Shown here: in pieces, positions 16,848-25,219 of the stretch
Layout: every line of letters starts with the position of its first letter
How positions within the stretch are numbered: the stretch's first letter is position 1
NCBI GenBank assembly: GCA_025362315.1
Contig: JANYGP010000115.1
Span: forward strand, 1 to 34,681
DNA length: 34,681 bases
Direction of reading: 5' to 3'
Source: Polaromonas sp.
Lineage (GTDB): Bacteria > Pseudomonadota > Gammaproteobacteria > Burkholderiales > Burkholderiaceae_C
Program-made: the position numbers and the translations under genes
Notes under the pieces: generated by a model
Database searches by the model: none
Told to the model about the DNA's origin: nothing
Seen by the model: only the letters and a program-made list of their open reading frames with translations

Positions 16848-19175
16848 TTAAAGCGTATCAATAAAGCTGCGCAGTTTGTCAGACCGCGATGGGTGCTTGA
16901 GTTTTCTCAGCGCCTTGGCTTCTATCTGGCGAATGCGCTCGCGGGTCACGTCAAACTGCTTGCCCACTTCTTCAAGGGTGTGGTCGGTCGACATTTCAAT
17001 GCCAAAGCGCATGCGCAGCACTTTGGCCTCACGCGGTGTCAGGCTGTCCAGAATGTCCTTGACCACGTCACGCAGGCCGGCCTGCATGGCGGCTTCTAGT
17101 GGGGCGGTATTGGCGCCGTCTTCAATGAAGTCGCCCAGGTGTGAATCGTCATCATCACCAATCGGCGTTTCCATCGAGATCGGTTCTTTCGCAATCTTCA
17201 TGATCTTGCGAATCTTGTCTTCCGGAATTTCCATTTTCTCGGCCAGGACGCTGGCGTCCGGCTCAAAGCCGAACTCCTGCAGATGTTGACGCGACAGGCG
17301 GTTCATCTTGTTGATGGTTTCAATCATGTGCACCGGGATGCGGATGGTGCGCGCCTGGTCGGCAATGCTGCGGGTAATTGCCTGGCGAATCCACCAGGTG
17401 GCATAGGTCGAGAATTTGTAGCCCCGGCGGTATTCAAATTTGTCCACGGCTTTCATCAGGCCGATATTGCCTTCCTGAATCAGATCAAGAAACTGCAGGC
17501 CACGGTTGGTGTACTTTTTGGCAATCGAAATAACCAGGCGCAAATTGGCCTCGATCATTTCTTTTTTGGCGTCACGCGAATTGGTTTCGCCTTCGTTCAT
17601 GCGCTTGTTGATGTCTTTGAGGTGCAGCAGCGGCACCACCACACGCGCTTGCAACTCGCCCAGCTTGGTCTGCAGTTCCTGAATGGGCGGGATATTGCGG
17701 GCCATTACCACCGACCAGGGCTTGGCGCTGGCCACCTGCTTTTCAACCCACTTCAAATTCAGCAAGTTGGGCGGAAAATCCTTGATAAACGTCTCTTGCG
17801 GCATGCCGCATTTTTCAACAATGATGCGGCGCAGTTCGCGCTCTTTTTTGCGCACATCCAGCACTTGTCCGCGCAGCATGTCGCACAGCTTCTCAATTGT
17901 TTTGGCAGTAAAACGCACCGTCATCAGCTCTTCGCTGAGCGACTTTTGGGACTTCATGTAAACCGGCGTGCCGTAACCTTCCTTGTCGTAGGTCTTGTGC
18001 ACTTTTTCAAAGTGAGTGGCGATTTTGTCGAATCGCAGCAGTGCTTCGGCCTTGAGTTCTTCCAGCTTTTTGGTCAGCGCCTTGGAGCCGCCCTTGCCGT
18101 CGTCGTCGTCCTCTTCGTCGAACTCGTCAAAGTCTTCTTCAGCCACATAGTCGTCTGCCTCGTCCACCACAGTAAAGCCATCAACAACAGTGGAAATTAC
18201 TACTTTGCCTTCACGGATGTCCTCGCCCATGCGCAAAATCTCGGCAATCGTCGCCGGGCTCTCGGAAATCGCTTCCATCATGCGCATCAGGCCGCCTTCA
18301 ATGCGCTTGGCAATTTCAATTTCGCCTTCACGTGTCAGGAGCTCAACAGTGCCCATCTCGCGCATATACATTCGCACCGGATCCGTCGTGCGGCCAAATT
18401 CACTGTCAACAGTGGACAGTGCAGCTTCAGCGGCTTCTTCAGCTTCCTCTTCGGTGGAACCTGCTGGCGCATTGCTGGTGATCAGGAGTGACTCGGCATC
18501 AGGCGTTTGTTCATAGACCGCCACGCCCAGGTCATTCAGCGTCAAAATCACAGCCTCAAGCGTTTCTGCATCGATCAGCTTGTCAGGCAGGTGATCCGAA
18601 ATCTCGCCGTGTGTCAGGTAACCACGTGTTTTGCCCAGCTTGATCAGCGCTTTCAGGCGCATGCGGCGCTTCAGGATGTCTTCTTCACTCAGGACGGTTT
18701 CGTCCAGGCCAAATTCCTTCATCAAGGCACGTTCTTTGGCCTTGCTGATCTTCATGCGAAGGGGTTTGACTTTTTCTGTGGTGTCAACGGCCGGTGCTTC
18801 TTCAAACTCAGCCACCACGTCAGACAAATCTTCATCCGCAACGCCATCGCCTGCCTGTTTGGACTTGGGGCCACGCTTGGCACCTGCCACGTCGGCAACA
18901 GACGCCTTGGCCGGACGGCCTGCTTTCTTTTTGGCCAACACATTGCTCGGCTCTTCAACCGCTGTGGCAGAGGGCTTGGTATCAAGAACTTTTTTGCTGG
19001 GCACGGGGGTGTCTTTCTTCAGGGTCTTGGGTGAAATATTGGGAGGAGTTTTGGGTGGAGTTTTGTGAGGGGCAGGGGTTTTGACAACTTTTCCCGATAC
19101 GCTGGAGTTTGTGGCTTTTTTCGTTTTATCAACCTTTGCAGGCACGACTGGCTTTTTTGTAGTTATTGCAGGCAT
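16848..19175 (-). CDS. rpoD: RNA polymerase primary sigma factor (sigma-70)
   Basis: 775-aa housekeeping sigma factor. The first 110 residues are a Lys/Pro/Ala/Thr-rich extension, then region 1.1 starts near [21 protein letters not shown] non-essential region contains an acidic run ([10 protein letters not shown]). Region 2 near residues 530-640 contains [20 protein letters not shown] and [17 protein letters not shown], the core-binding and -10-reading helices. Region 4.2 near residue 745 has [20 protein letters not shown], the -35-reading helix-turn-helix. The ATG at 19175 has CGGAG upstream. It follows dnaG on the same strand, as in the macromolecular-synthesis operon, but with a 417-bp spacer that suggests its own promoter. 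E. coli RpoD is 613 aa; the excess here is mainly the basic N-terminal extension. Confidence 0.98.
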   Translation of the reverse strand: MPAITTKKPVVPAKVDKTKKATNSSVSGKVVKTPAPHKTPPKTPPNISPKTLKKDTPVPSKKVLDTKPSATAVEEPSNVLAKKKAGRPAKASVADVAGAKRGPKSKQAGDGVADEDLSDVVAEFEEAPAVDTTEKVKPLRMKISKAKERALMKEFGLDETVLSEEDILKRRMRLKALIKLGKTRGYLTHGEISDHLPDKLIDAETLEAVILTLNDLGVAVYEQTPDAESLLITSNAPAGSTEEEAEEAAEAALSTVDSEFGRTTDPVRMYMREMGTVELLTREGEIEIAKRIEGGLMRMMEAISESPATIAEILRMGEDIREGKVVISTVVDGFTVVDEADDYVAEEDFDEFDEEDDDDGKGGSKALTKKLEELKAEALLRFDKIATHFEKVHKTYDKEGYGTPVYMKSQKSLSEELMTVRFTAKTIEKLCDMLRGQVLDVRKKERELRRIIVEKCGMPQETFIKDFPPNLLNLKWVEKQVASAKPWSVVMARNIPPIQELQTKLGELQARVVVPLLHLKDINKRMNEGETNSRDAKKEMIEANLRLVISIAKKYTNRGLQFLDLIQEGNIGLMKAVDKFEYRRGYKFSTYATWWIRQAITRSIADQARTIRIPVHMIETINKMNRLSRQHLQEFGFEPDASVLAEKMEIPEDKIRKIMKIAKEPISMETPIGDDDDSHLGDFIEDGANTAPLEAAMQAGLRDVVKDILDSLTPREAKVLRMRFGIEMSTDHTLEEVGKQFDVTRERIRQIEAKALRKLKHPSRSDKLRSFIDTL

Positions 19176-19592
19176 GAAAAGGCTCCGGTTGAAAATTTAT
19201 CCACAAGACAAATCGCGCTGTCTGGCACTGAAGATCGGTTAGACCAAAAGCGTCAAAAAGTAGACTTCAAAAAGAAAATATCAAAACTGTCTGGCACCAC
19301 TGGCAAGCAAAGCGCCAGCAAGATGAGCAAAAACCAGCAAGATGTCGGGCGAACATTTGGTGTGCAGTCCTGGCGGAACGGTGGCCAGATCTTGTGAAAG
19401 AAGATTTCCGCGTTGCGGAAGGCCGATGCCGGAGGTGCTGCTGTCGCGCTTGCTTGATCAAGAAACCGGATTATATCTTATTGCCCCGTAAACCGTTATT
19501 TTTCCGGCTAGTGACGGGCGTCTCTAATGGCCCCTGCGAAACCGCCCCTTTAAACATCCTTGTCAAAATATGCATGCAAATTCAAGCTGCTT
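19176..19592. other. Spacer between dnaG and rpoD
   Basis: No gene was recognised. On the minus strand a perfect -10 hexamer TATAAT lies at 19470-19475, but I find no good -35 at 16-18 bp, so it is only a weak promoter candidate for rpoD (leader about 290 nt). Direct repeats are present: CTGTCTGGCAC at 19218 and 19287, and CCAGCAAGATG at 19315 and 19334. A consensus DnaA box lies 22 bp before the rpoD start. No terminator for dnaG was seen. Confidence 0.5.
19197..19205 (+). promoter_or_regulatory. DnaA-box-like 9-mer upstream of rpoD
   Basis: TTATCCACA is an exact match to the DnaA box consensus TTATNCACA, situated 22 bp upstream of the rpoD ATG. A single 9-mer can occur by chance, so a role in DnaA control is speculative. 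Confidence 0.4.
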
Positions 19593-21575
19593 TTAACTTT
19601 CTTTGATGCGCGTTTTTTGCCTGATTTTTGTTTGCAATGTCTGAAAGCGTTGCCTGGCAACAGGGTCTTTTAAAAAGGCATCGCCTAGCGCCACCATGGC
19701 AGCCTGTTCCTGCTTGTATTGCTCTACAAACAGATCATCCACAATGCTGCGCACCTCGCTCCATTCGCTTTCCACACCGCTCTGCATTTGCGCTATCTGA
19801 AGCACCGCATGCTGCTCCTGAGGGTGTCCGCGCAAGCCTTCGCGCAGGGCAGCCCAGGGTTGTTCGCCATGCGCATGGAGCTGGTTTTCAAGCCATGCAA
19901 ACAGCGGGCCATGCGGCGCTGGCAAGCTGCACAGCAGCATGTGCTCTTGTGTGTCAAGCCGGTCCCAGCTTTTTGGGTCAGTCAACAAAAGCCGCAGCAC
20001 CCGGTCTTCACGGCTGGCGGGCAACATGCGGCCTGCGAGTCGTCGCGCTGGTTTCAAGGCGGCAGGCGCTGGCGCTGAAGATGGCTCAGATCTGCCGGAA
20101 AACGTATTTTCAGCGTCATTGTGACTGGGATAGTCACGCTCGTCTGCGCCATGAAAAACCGCCTCCGTTGGGTCGTTTTGTGGTATTTCTACAGGTGTTT
20201 CAGGGTTGTAGCCGTTGTTTTTCGGGCGCGAGTAGCTACTTTTTTTATAGCTGCCAGATTTGGGCTGCCAGGCCTGCTCCAGGTCCCTGCTGTCCATTTG
20301 TACTTTCTCTGCAATGACGGCCAGCATCTGTGTTTTGAACGTGCCCTGTGGCAGCAACTGCCACATGGGACCCACCCGGCTGGTCAGGCGCGCCAGCCCT
20401 TCTGTGGTGTCCAGATCGCAATCTTCAGCCGCGGCCTGCAGCATGAATTTGCTCAGCGGCAACGCCTTGGCCACCATTTCTGCAAATCCGTCTTTGCCAT
20501 GCGCGCGGATATAACTGTCGGGGTCATGTTCGGCTGGCAAAAACAGGAATTTGACATGGCGCACATCGGTGGCAAAGGGCAGGGCCGCGCTCAGGGCCTT
20601 GCGTGCAGCCCGGCGGCCCGCGCTGTCGCCGTCGAAACTGAAAACAACCGAGTCTGTGAAACGAAACAGCTTTTGCACGTGCTCGGAGGTGCAGGCCGTG
20701 CCCAGGGTCGCAACTGCATTGGCAAAACCCATTTGCGCCAGTGCCACCACGTCCATGTAGCCTTCTGTGACCAAAGCGTAGCCGTGTTCCCTCAAGGCAG
20801 CGCGTGCCTCAAACAGGCCGTACAGCTCACGGCCTTTGCTGAATACGGGTGTCTCGGGCGAATTCAAATACTTCGGCTTGTCGTCGCCCAATACCCGCCC
20901 GCCAAAGCCAATGCATTGCCCCTTGACGTTGCGGATCGGGAACATCACGCGGTCCCGAAAGCGGTCATAGCGCTTGGCTTGGGCCCCCGCGTTGTCGTCT
21001 TCTGCCTCGCCTGTGATGACCAGACCACTTTCCACCAGCAAGGCGTCGTTGTAGTCGGGGAACACACTGGCCAGAGCCCGCCAGCCTTCAGGGGCATAGC
21101 CCAGGCCAAAAGCTTTGGCAATCTCGCCTGACAGTCCCCGGCCTTTGAAGTAATCAATGGCTTTGGGCGAGTTGCGCAGTGCCTTGATGTAAGCTGCGCC
21201 GGCTTTTTCAAGCACGCTGGTCAATGTGGCCTGCTGTTCCCGTGCCTGGGCTGCTCTGGCCCGGTCTTGCGGGGAGACATCGTCGTCCGGCACTTGCAAG
21301 CCATACTGTTGTGCCAGGTCCTTGACCGCTTCAATGAACGGCATGCCGGTGTGTTCCATCAAAAAGCCAATGGCGTTGCCGGTTTTGCCACAGCCGAAGC
21401 AGTGGTAAAACTGCTTGGATGGGCTGACGCTGAATGACGGTGATTTTTCGCCATGAAAAGGACACAGGCCCATGAAATTGGCGCCACCTTTTTTCAGCTG
21501 GACATGACGCCCCACAATGTCCACGACGTCGGCCCTGGCCAAAAGCTCTTGAATAAAAGATTGCGGAATCGCCAT
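19593..21575 (-). CDS. dnaG: DNA primase
   Basis: 660-aa primase that makes RNA primers for replication. The N-terminal CHC2 zinc finger has CPFH followed by CFGCG (about residues 38-64). The catalytic core has YFKGRGLS and the RNA polymerase domain. The TOPRIM segment contains VTEGYMDVVALAQ and FSFDGDSAGRRA (metal-binding acidic residues). A long Ser/Pro/Asn-rich linker (about 430-515) leads to the C-terminal DnaB-binding domain. The linker contains a copy of the interspersed element (residues 441-456, GSYKKSSYSRPKNNGY), read in frame. The ATG at 21575 has AGGA upstream. rpoD follows. rpsU, which often precedes dnaG, is absent here; instead a tiny basic ORF with its own terminator lies upstream. 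Confidence 0.98.
   Translation of the reverse strand: MAIPQSFIQELLARADVVDIVGRHVQLKKGGANFMGLCPFHGEKSPSFSVSPSKQFYHCFGCGKTGNAIGFLMEHTGMPFIEAVKDLAQQYGLQVPDDDVSPQDRARAAQAREQQATLTSVLEKAGAAYIKALRNSPKAIDYFKGRGLSGEIAKAFGLGYAPEGWRALASVFPDYNDALLVESGLVITGEAEDDNAGAQAKRYDRFRDRVMFPIRNVKGQCIGFGGRVLGDDKPKYLNSPETPVFSKGRELYGLFEARAALREHGYALVTEGYMDVVALAQMGFANAVATLGTACTSEHVQKLFRFTDSVVFSFDGDSAGRRAARKALSAALPFATDVRHVKFLFLPAEHDPDSYIRAHGKDGFAEMVAKALPLSKFMLQAAAEDCDLDTTEGLARLTSRVGPMWQLLPQGTFKTQMLAVIAEKVQMDSRDLEQAWQPKSGSYKKSSYSRPKNNGYNPETPVEIPQNDPTEAVFHGADERDYPSHNDAENTFSGRSEPSSAPAPAALKPARRLAGRMLPASREDRVLRLLLTDPKSWDRLDTQEHMLLCSLPAPHGPLFAWLENQLHAHGEQPWAALREGLRGHPQEQHAVLQIAQMQSGVESEWSEVRSIVDDLFVEQYKQEQAAMVALGDAFLKDPVARQRFQTLQTKIRQKTRIKES
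20209..20253 (+). repeat. Interspersed ~45-bp element inside dnaG, copy H
   Basis: GTAGCCGTTG, then CGGGCGCGAGTAGCTACT, then TATAGCTG matches the element found in intergenic regions, in plus orientation. The gene runs on the minus strand. It encodes DnaG residues 441-456 in the disordered linker and keeps the frame open. Confidence 0.7.
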
Positions 21576-21615
21576 GGTCCTATTTTGACCTGTTACGCTG
21601 GACTGGGGACAGACG

Positions 21616-21643
21616 AAAAAAAGCCCGCGTCAAGCGGGCTTTT
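21616..21643 (-). terminator. Intrinsic terminator after the 21-codon ORF
   Basis: 10-bp perfect stem AAAAGCCCGC/GCGGGCTTTT with a 5-nt loop (stem 21619-21643). On the minus strand it is followed by a run of seven T. It lies 31 nt after the stop of the tiny basic ORF and 41 nt before the dnaG start. It therefore closes a separate transcript upstream of dnaG. The plus direction has four T only. Confidence 0.9.
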
Positions 21644-21673
21644 CCATAAAAATCAGCGAATTAACGCAGCAAT

Positions 21674-21739
21674 TTATTTTGCTGGTGTTTTTTTAGCTGG
21701 CTTTTTGCTTTTCTTTGGCTTGGCAGTTGCGTTGTTCAT
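21674..21739 (-). CDS. Tiny Lys/Ala/Pro-rich peptide (21 aa), histone-tail-like
   Basis: ATG at 21739 to TAA at 21674 encodes 21 residues beginning MNNATAKPKKSKKPAKK, with nine Lys, no acidic residue and no aromatic residue. The composition matches the Lys/Pro/Ala tails of the histone H1-like protein at the start of the window. A strong intrinsic terminator 31 nt downstream shows that a short transcript ends here, which supports a real transcription unit. The SD is weak (GAAAG, 7 nt before ATG). It could be a very short nucleoid-associated peptide, a remnant of a longer H1-like gene, or the terminal part of a small regulatory RNA that merely contains an open frame. I cannot decide among these from sequence alone. 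Confidence 0.5.
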   Translation of the reverse strand: MNNATAKPKKSKKPAKKTPAK

Positions 21740-21913
21740 GGTAATACTTTCAGGTTAAAAGTGTGAACAATGTCTGCTTTGAGGGCAAACATCGACTCTT
21801 GGTTCGCTGTGAAAATAAATTCACAACTTTGCAAGTTTAAATTAAACGACAAACCTGATGAGATGGTTGACACCATTTGCAGAAATAATTTTTTAACCTG
21901 AATCATTTGCCCC
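21740..21913. other. Divergent promoter region of the tiny ORF and the ABC transporter gene
   Basis: AT-rich spacer. It contains a dyad TGTGAA/TTCACA (21808-21825) and a TTTAAATTAAA stretch. The dyad resembles a CRP site but has the wrong spacer (8 instead of 6 between TGTGA and TCACA). No convincing -35/-10 pair was found. Confidence 0.35.
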
Positions 21914-23404
21914 ATGACACCACCCGAGTTGAAATCTCCACGCGTTGCCGCTGTTTTGGCGCCTTATCGTCATCTGGACTTTGTCCGCTTTCTGCTTTGC
22001 CGGCCGTTTTATGTGATGCTGTTTTTTCTGGTGGTGGAGGCGGCTCTGGCGGCTGCCACCACGGCGCTGATCATCAAAGCCGGGTTTGATGTGGCCAACC
22101 AGGAGTTTTTGATCACGGACTTTGTCTGGATCGTGGCAACGCAATCGGCGTCGTATGTGGTGGGCGCCACCAGCTGGATATTTGCTGAACGGGCCGGCTT
22201 TGGTGCCTATGGCCGTTACATGCTGCGCTTTGCGCGTGACAACCGGGCCTTGCCATCCCTGCTGGGCAACAAGACCCAGCGCGATCAGGTCGAGCCGTTT
22301 TTGACCAACGAAACATTTCAGATATTTTTTGAGCTGGTGTATGAACTAGAGGCTGATTTAAAGCTTTTTTTCGGTTTGATTTTTAATTCAATCGTATTGG
22401 GTTTTGCGATTGATGCCGGGCTGCCAGGTGTGTATGCAGCTGTTTTCGTGGTGCTGCTGGGCTTGCAGTACCTGGTGCGCCGCCCGGTTGCCGGTGCTTA
22501 TCTGGAGCAACAGCGCACCAGCAACCGCATGACAGCCCACACTTACACCGCCTGGGACAACATCACGGCAGGCAACCGTTACAACTACCGGCTGTGGCAT
22601 GCCGGCTTCAAAGACCGGTTGCGGGGCGCACTTCATGCCCAAATCCGAGCGATTTTGGCGCGCGAAGGCATCGCCGCGATCAGCGGTGTGTTTGCCCTGC
22701 TGGTTGTTTTCAGTTACCTGGCCTGGATTGCCGGCAAAAATGTGACTGACACTGCCATGCTGATCGCGCTGGCTGCAACGCTGCCCCGGCAAATCGACTT
22801 GTCCTACAACGTGCACGGCTTGGCCAGCGGCTGGAACGATCTGCTGGCCGTGTGGACACGCATGACCGGTGCGTGCGCTGCCATGCGGCCCCAGCCAGAC
22901 GCCGACTTTGACCAGCGCATCCAGTTTGACAATGTTCTTTTGTCCAACGGCCATGACACAGTCAAGTGCCATGATGTGGATGCCGCGGTCGCGCAGGTGC
23001 GGGCCCAGGCCACTGGCCGCTTGCTGGTGCGTGGCAGCAATGGTTCAGGCAAATCAACGCTGCTGGTGGCCCTGAAGGCACGGTTGGGCTCAAACGCTTT
23101 TTACTGGCCTACCAATGACAAGCTTGCCTTCGCGTTTCTGGCGGGCAAGACGGTCGATATGGGGGACAAGGACGACGTTGAAAACGAAGACGGGAAATTG
23201 CCTTTTCACAACGGCTTTTCCTCGGGCGAACGCCAGCTCAAATGTCTGCAGGAAATCGTCAACCGGACCCGCGCATCGGTGTATCTGCTCGATGAGTGGG
23301 ACGCCAATCTGGACACTAAAAACCGTGCAGCGGCTGAAGCTCTGGTGGCCCAGCTTGCCGCGCGTGCCATGGTGGTCGAGATTTCACATCGGGACCGCTT
23401 GTAG
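21914..23404 (+). CDS. ABC half-transporter with fused membrane and ATPase domains, atypical NBD motifs
   Basis: 496-aa protein. Residues 1-310 contain several hydrophobic segments (about six), somewhat like the SbmA/BacA or cyclic-peptide exporter type. The C-terminal ATPase domain is short. It has Walker A GSNGSGKS (374-381), a divergent signature FSSGERQ (435-441, instead of LSGGQ), and Walker B YLLDEW with the catalytic Glu E461 followed by Trp. An H-loop His is in EISHRD (about 492). The DEW form recalls the cyclic-peptide exporter group (YojI/PvdE/SyrD), but the membrane part is not clearly theirs. The protein ends only a few residues after the H-loop. The start at 21914 has no good SD. 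It converges on nrtD and no biosynthetic gene lies nearby. Substrate and direction of transport are unknown. Confidence 0.75.
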   Translation: MTPPELKSPRVAAVLAPYRHLDFVRFLLCRPFYVMLFFLVVEAALAAATTALIIKAGFDVANQEFLITDFVWIVATQSASYVVGATSWIFAERAGFGAYGRYMLRFARDNRALPSLLGNKTQRDQVEPFLTNETFQIFFELVYELEADLKLFFGLIFNSIVLGFAIDAGLPGVYAAVFVVLLGLQYLVRRPVAGAYLEQQRTSNRMTAHTYTAWDNITAGNRYNYRLWHAGFKDRLRGALHAQIRAILAREGIAAISGVFALLVVFSYLAWIAGKNVTDTAMLIALAATLPRQIDLSYNVHGLASGWNDLLAVWTRMTGACAAMRPQPDADFDQRIQFDNVLLSNGHDTVKCHDVDAAVAQVRAQATGRLLVRGSNGSGKSTLLVALKARLGSNAFYWPTNDKLAFAFLAGKTVDMGDKDDVENEDGKLPFHNGFSSGERQLKCLQEIVNRTRASVYLLDEWDANLDTKNRAAAEALVAQLAARAMVVEISHRDRL

Positions 23405-23447
23405 CTCTTTCGCCTTGCAACAGCGCTCATCCAGGCTGGGCGTCAGG

Positions 23448-24260
23448 TCAAGCGCTCAGCTTTTCCACATGCGCCTGGCGCGTGTACAAAAAGTCAATGA
23501 CCGCTTTGCGATAACCCAGATACTGCGTGCTTTCAGCCAGCTCAACTCGGTTGCGCGGGCGCGGCAGGTCAATGCCCAGAATTTCGCCAATCGTGGCGGA
23601 CGGCCCGTTGGTCATCATCACGATGCGGTCACTCAGCAGCACGGCTTCTTCCACATCGTGCGTCACCATCACCACGGTGCTTTGGGTTTTGTGCACGATC
23701 CCCAAGAGCTCGTCTTGCAGCTTGGCGCGGGTCAACGCGTCGAGCGCGCCAAACGGTTCGTCCAGCAGCAGCACCTTGGGCTCCATTGACAAGGCACGCG
23801 CAATGCCCACACGCTGCTTCATGCCGCCTGATATTTCGCCAGGGCGTTTTTGGGCCGCAGCGGTCAAGCCGACCATGCTGAGGACTGCATCGGTGCGCGC
23901 CTTGAGTTGGGCTTTTGACTCCGTAGCGCTGAAGACGCGCTCAACGGCCAGGTACACGTTTTCAAAACACGTCAGCCACGGCAGCAACGAGTGGTTTTGA
24001 AACACCACCGCACGTTCGGGCCCGGGGCCTGCGATTTCGCGGTTGGCGCAAATCAGGCTGCCTTGGGTTGGCGTGGTCAGCCCGGCAATCAGATTGAGCA
24101 ATGTTGATTTGCCGCAACCCGAGTGACCAATCAGCGCGACAAATTCGCCTTTTGCCACTGTCAAATTGATCGACTTCAGCGCGCAGAACGCCCCTTTTTT
24201 GGTTTTGAAGGTTTGCTCAACCCCCTGGATTTCGATGTACTTTGTCGTCAATGAAGTCAT
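23448..24260 (-). CDS. nrtD: Nitrate/nitrite-type ABC transporter ATP-binding protein
   Basis: 270-aa cytoplasmic ATPase of the NrtD/SsuB/TauB group. Walker A GHSGCGKST (45-53), signature ISGGMKQR (143-150), Walker B LLLDEP (164-169) and H-loop H201 are all intact. It lacks the solute-binding-like C-terminal domain of cyanobacterial NrtC, so NrtD is the closer name. Its ATG overlaps the TGA of nrtB by 4 nt (ATGA), indicating tight coupling. It is the last gene of nrtA-nrtB-nrtD. Nitrate is inferred from the NrtA-type binding protein and the NtrC/sigma-54 control region; cyanate or another anion is possible. Confidence 0.9.
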   Translation of the reverse strand: MTSLTTKYIEIQGVEQTFKTKKGAFCALKSINLTVAKGEFVALIGHSGCGKSTLLNLIAGLTTPTQGSLICANREIAGPGPERAVVFQNHSLLPWLTCFENVYLAVERVFSATESKAQLKARTDAVLSMVGLTAAAQKRPGEISGGMKQRVGIARALSMEPKVLLLDEPFGALDALTRAKLQDELLGIVHKTQSTVVMVTHDVEEAVLLSDRIVMMTNGPSATIGEILGIDLPRPRNRVELAESTQYLGYRKAVIDFLYTRQAHVEKLSA

Positions 24261-25195
24261 GATTTCACTTCCTCAAAAGTAAAGGCTGTCGCCAGCTTGA
24301 TCAGCGCGAATTCAAGAACCAAGCCGACGATGCCAATTACAAATATCGCAATGATGATGTTTTTGACGTTCAGGTTGTTCCACTCGTCCCACACCCAAAA
24401 ACCAATGCCCACGCCGCCGGTCAGCATTTCGGCCGCCACAATCACCAGCCACGCCGTACCGACTGCCAGCCGCACGCCGGTCAGCATGTACGGCAACACG
24501 GCGGGGAACAAAATTTTGGTGATGATCTTCCACTCGCTTAGGTTAAGCACCCGCGCCACGTTCATGTAGTCTTGCGGCACGCGCTGCACACCGACCGCGG
24601 TGTTGATGATCATCGGCCAGATCGAGCAGATAAAAATGGTCCAGATCGCTGCCGGGTTGGCACCTTTGAACACCAGCAAACCAATTGGCAACCAGGCCAG
24701 CGGCGACACCGGCCTGAGCAAACTGATCAGTGGGTTGAACATGCTGCTCAAAAACTTGAAGCGGCCAATCATGAAACCGACCGGAATGCCAACGAGTGCT
24801 GCCAGGCCAAAGCCAAGTGCCACGCGTTTGAGGGACGACAGGATGTTCCAGCCAATGCCCTGGTCGTTCGGGCCTTTGCTGTAAAACGGGTCGCTGAAAA
24901 TCGTCACGGCTTGCGCGAACGTGGCACTCGGCGACGGGATGCTGCCCTTGGTGGTGATGGAGATCGCCATCCACAACAAGATCAGCAGAGCGAAACCCAG
25001 CAGCGGCGGCATGATGCCCAGCCACAGGAAGGACATGTCGCGCGGCGGCTTGACAACGGCTGTTGGTACAGAATCGGGCGATTTTTCAGTATCATTGAAG
25101 GCTATAGCGCCCGTATTATGGGCGCTGGTAGCTATTAAATCTATAGCAATTAAGCTATTTGATTCAACCACCTGATGAAATACAGCTGCAACCAT
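24257..25195 (-). CDS. nrtB: Nitrate/nitrite-type ABC transporter permease
   Basis: 312-aa inner-membrane permease of the binding-protein-dependent transport family. About 50 polar N-terminal residues precede the first membrane segment (LGIMPPLLGFALLILLWMA). The EAA-type loop region follows DYMNVARVLNLSEWKIITKILFPAVLP, where the ATPase docks. The ATG at 25195 is well supported by AAGGAG 6 nt upstream and lies 24 nt after the nrtA stop. A copy of the interspersed element encodes about residues 16-32 (IDLIATSAHNTGAIAF), so the extended N-terminus is partly repeat-derived. The downstream ATPase gene overlaps by 4 nt. Confidence 0.92.
   Translation of the reverse strand: MVAAVFHQVVESNSLIAIDLIATSAHNTGAIAFNDTEKSPDSVPTAVVKPPRDMSFLWLGIMPPLLGFALLILLWMAISITTKGSIPSPSATFAQAVTIFSDPFYSKGPNDQGIGWNILSSLKRVALGFGLAALVGIPVGFMIGRFKFLSSMFNPLISLLRPVSPLAWLPIGLLVFKGANPAAIWTIFICSIWPMIINTAVGVQRVPQDYMNVARVLNLSEWKIITKILFPAVLPYMLTGVRLAVGTAWLVIVAAEMLTGGVGIGFWVWDEWNNLNVKNIIIAIFVIGIVGLVLEFALIKLATAFTFEEVKS
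25101..25148 (+). repeat. Interspersed ~45-bp element inside nrtB, copy F
   Basis: Starts GCTATAGCGCCCGTATTATG, continues GGCGCTGGTAGCTATTAAAT and ends ctatagc. It aligns without internal gaps over most of its length to the copy at 29498, in plus orientation. It lies in the 5' end of nrtB (minus strand) and leaves the frame open. Confidence 0.75.
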
Positions 25196-25219
25196 GGCGT
25201 GCTCCTTGGGTGGGTTTGA

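Noticed and set aside
17283..18491. Long plus-strand open frame (about 400 codons) opposite rpoD
   Set aside because: It lies fully antisense to a firmly identified gene, with no recognisable domain. GC-rich codon bias produces such shadows, as also at 20121-21131, 25535-26446 and 10540-11484.
21808..21825. CRP-like dyad TGTGAA/TTCACA
   Set aside because: The spacer between TGTGA and TCACA is 8 rather than 6, and no promoter is placed relative to it.
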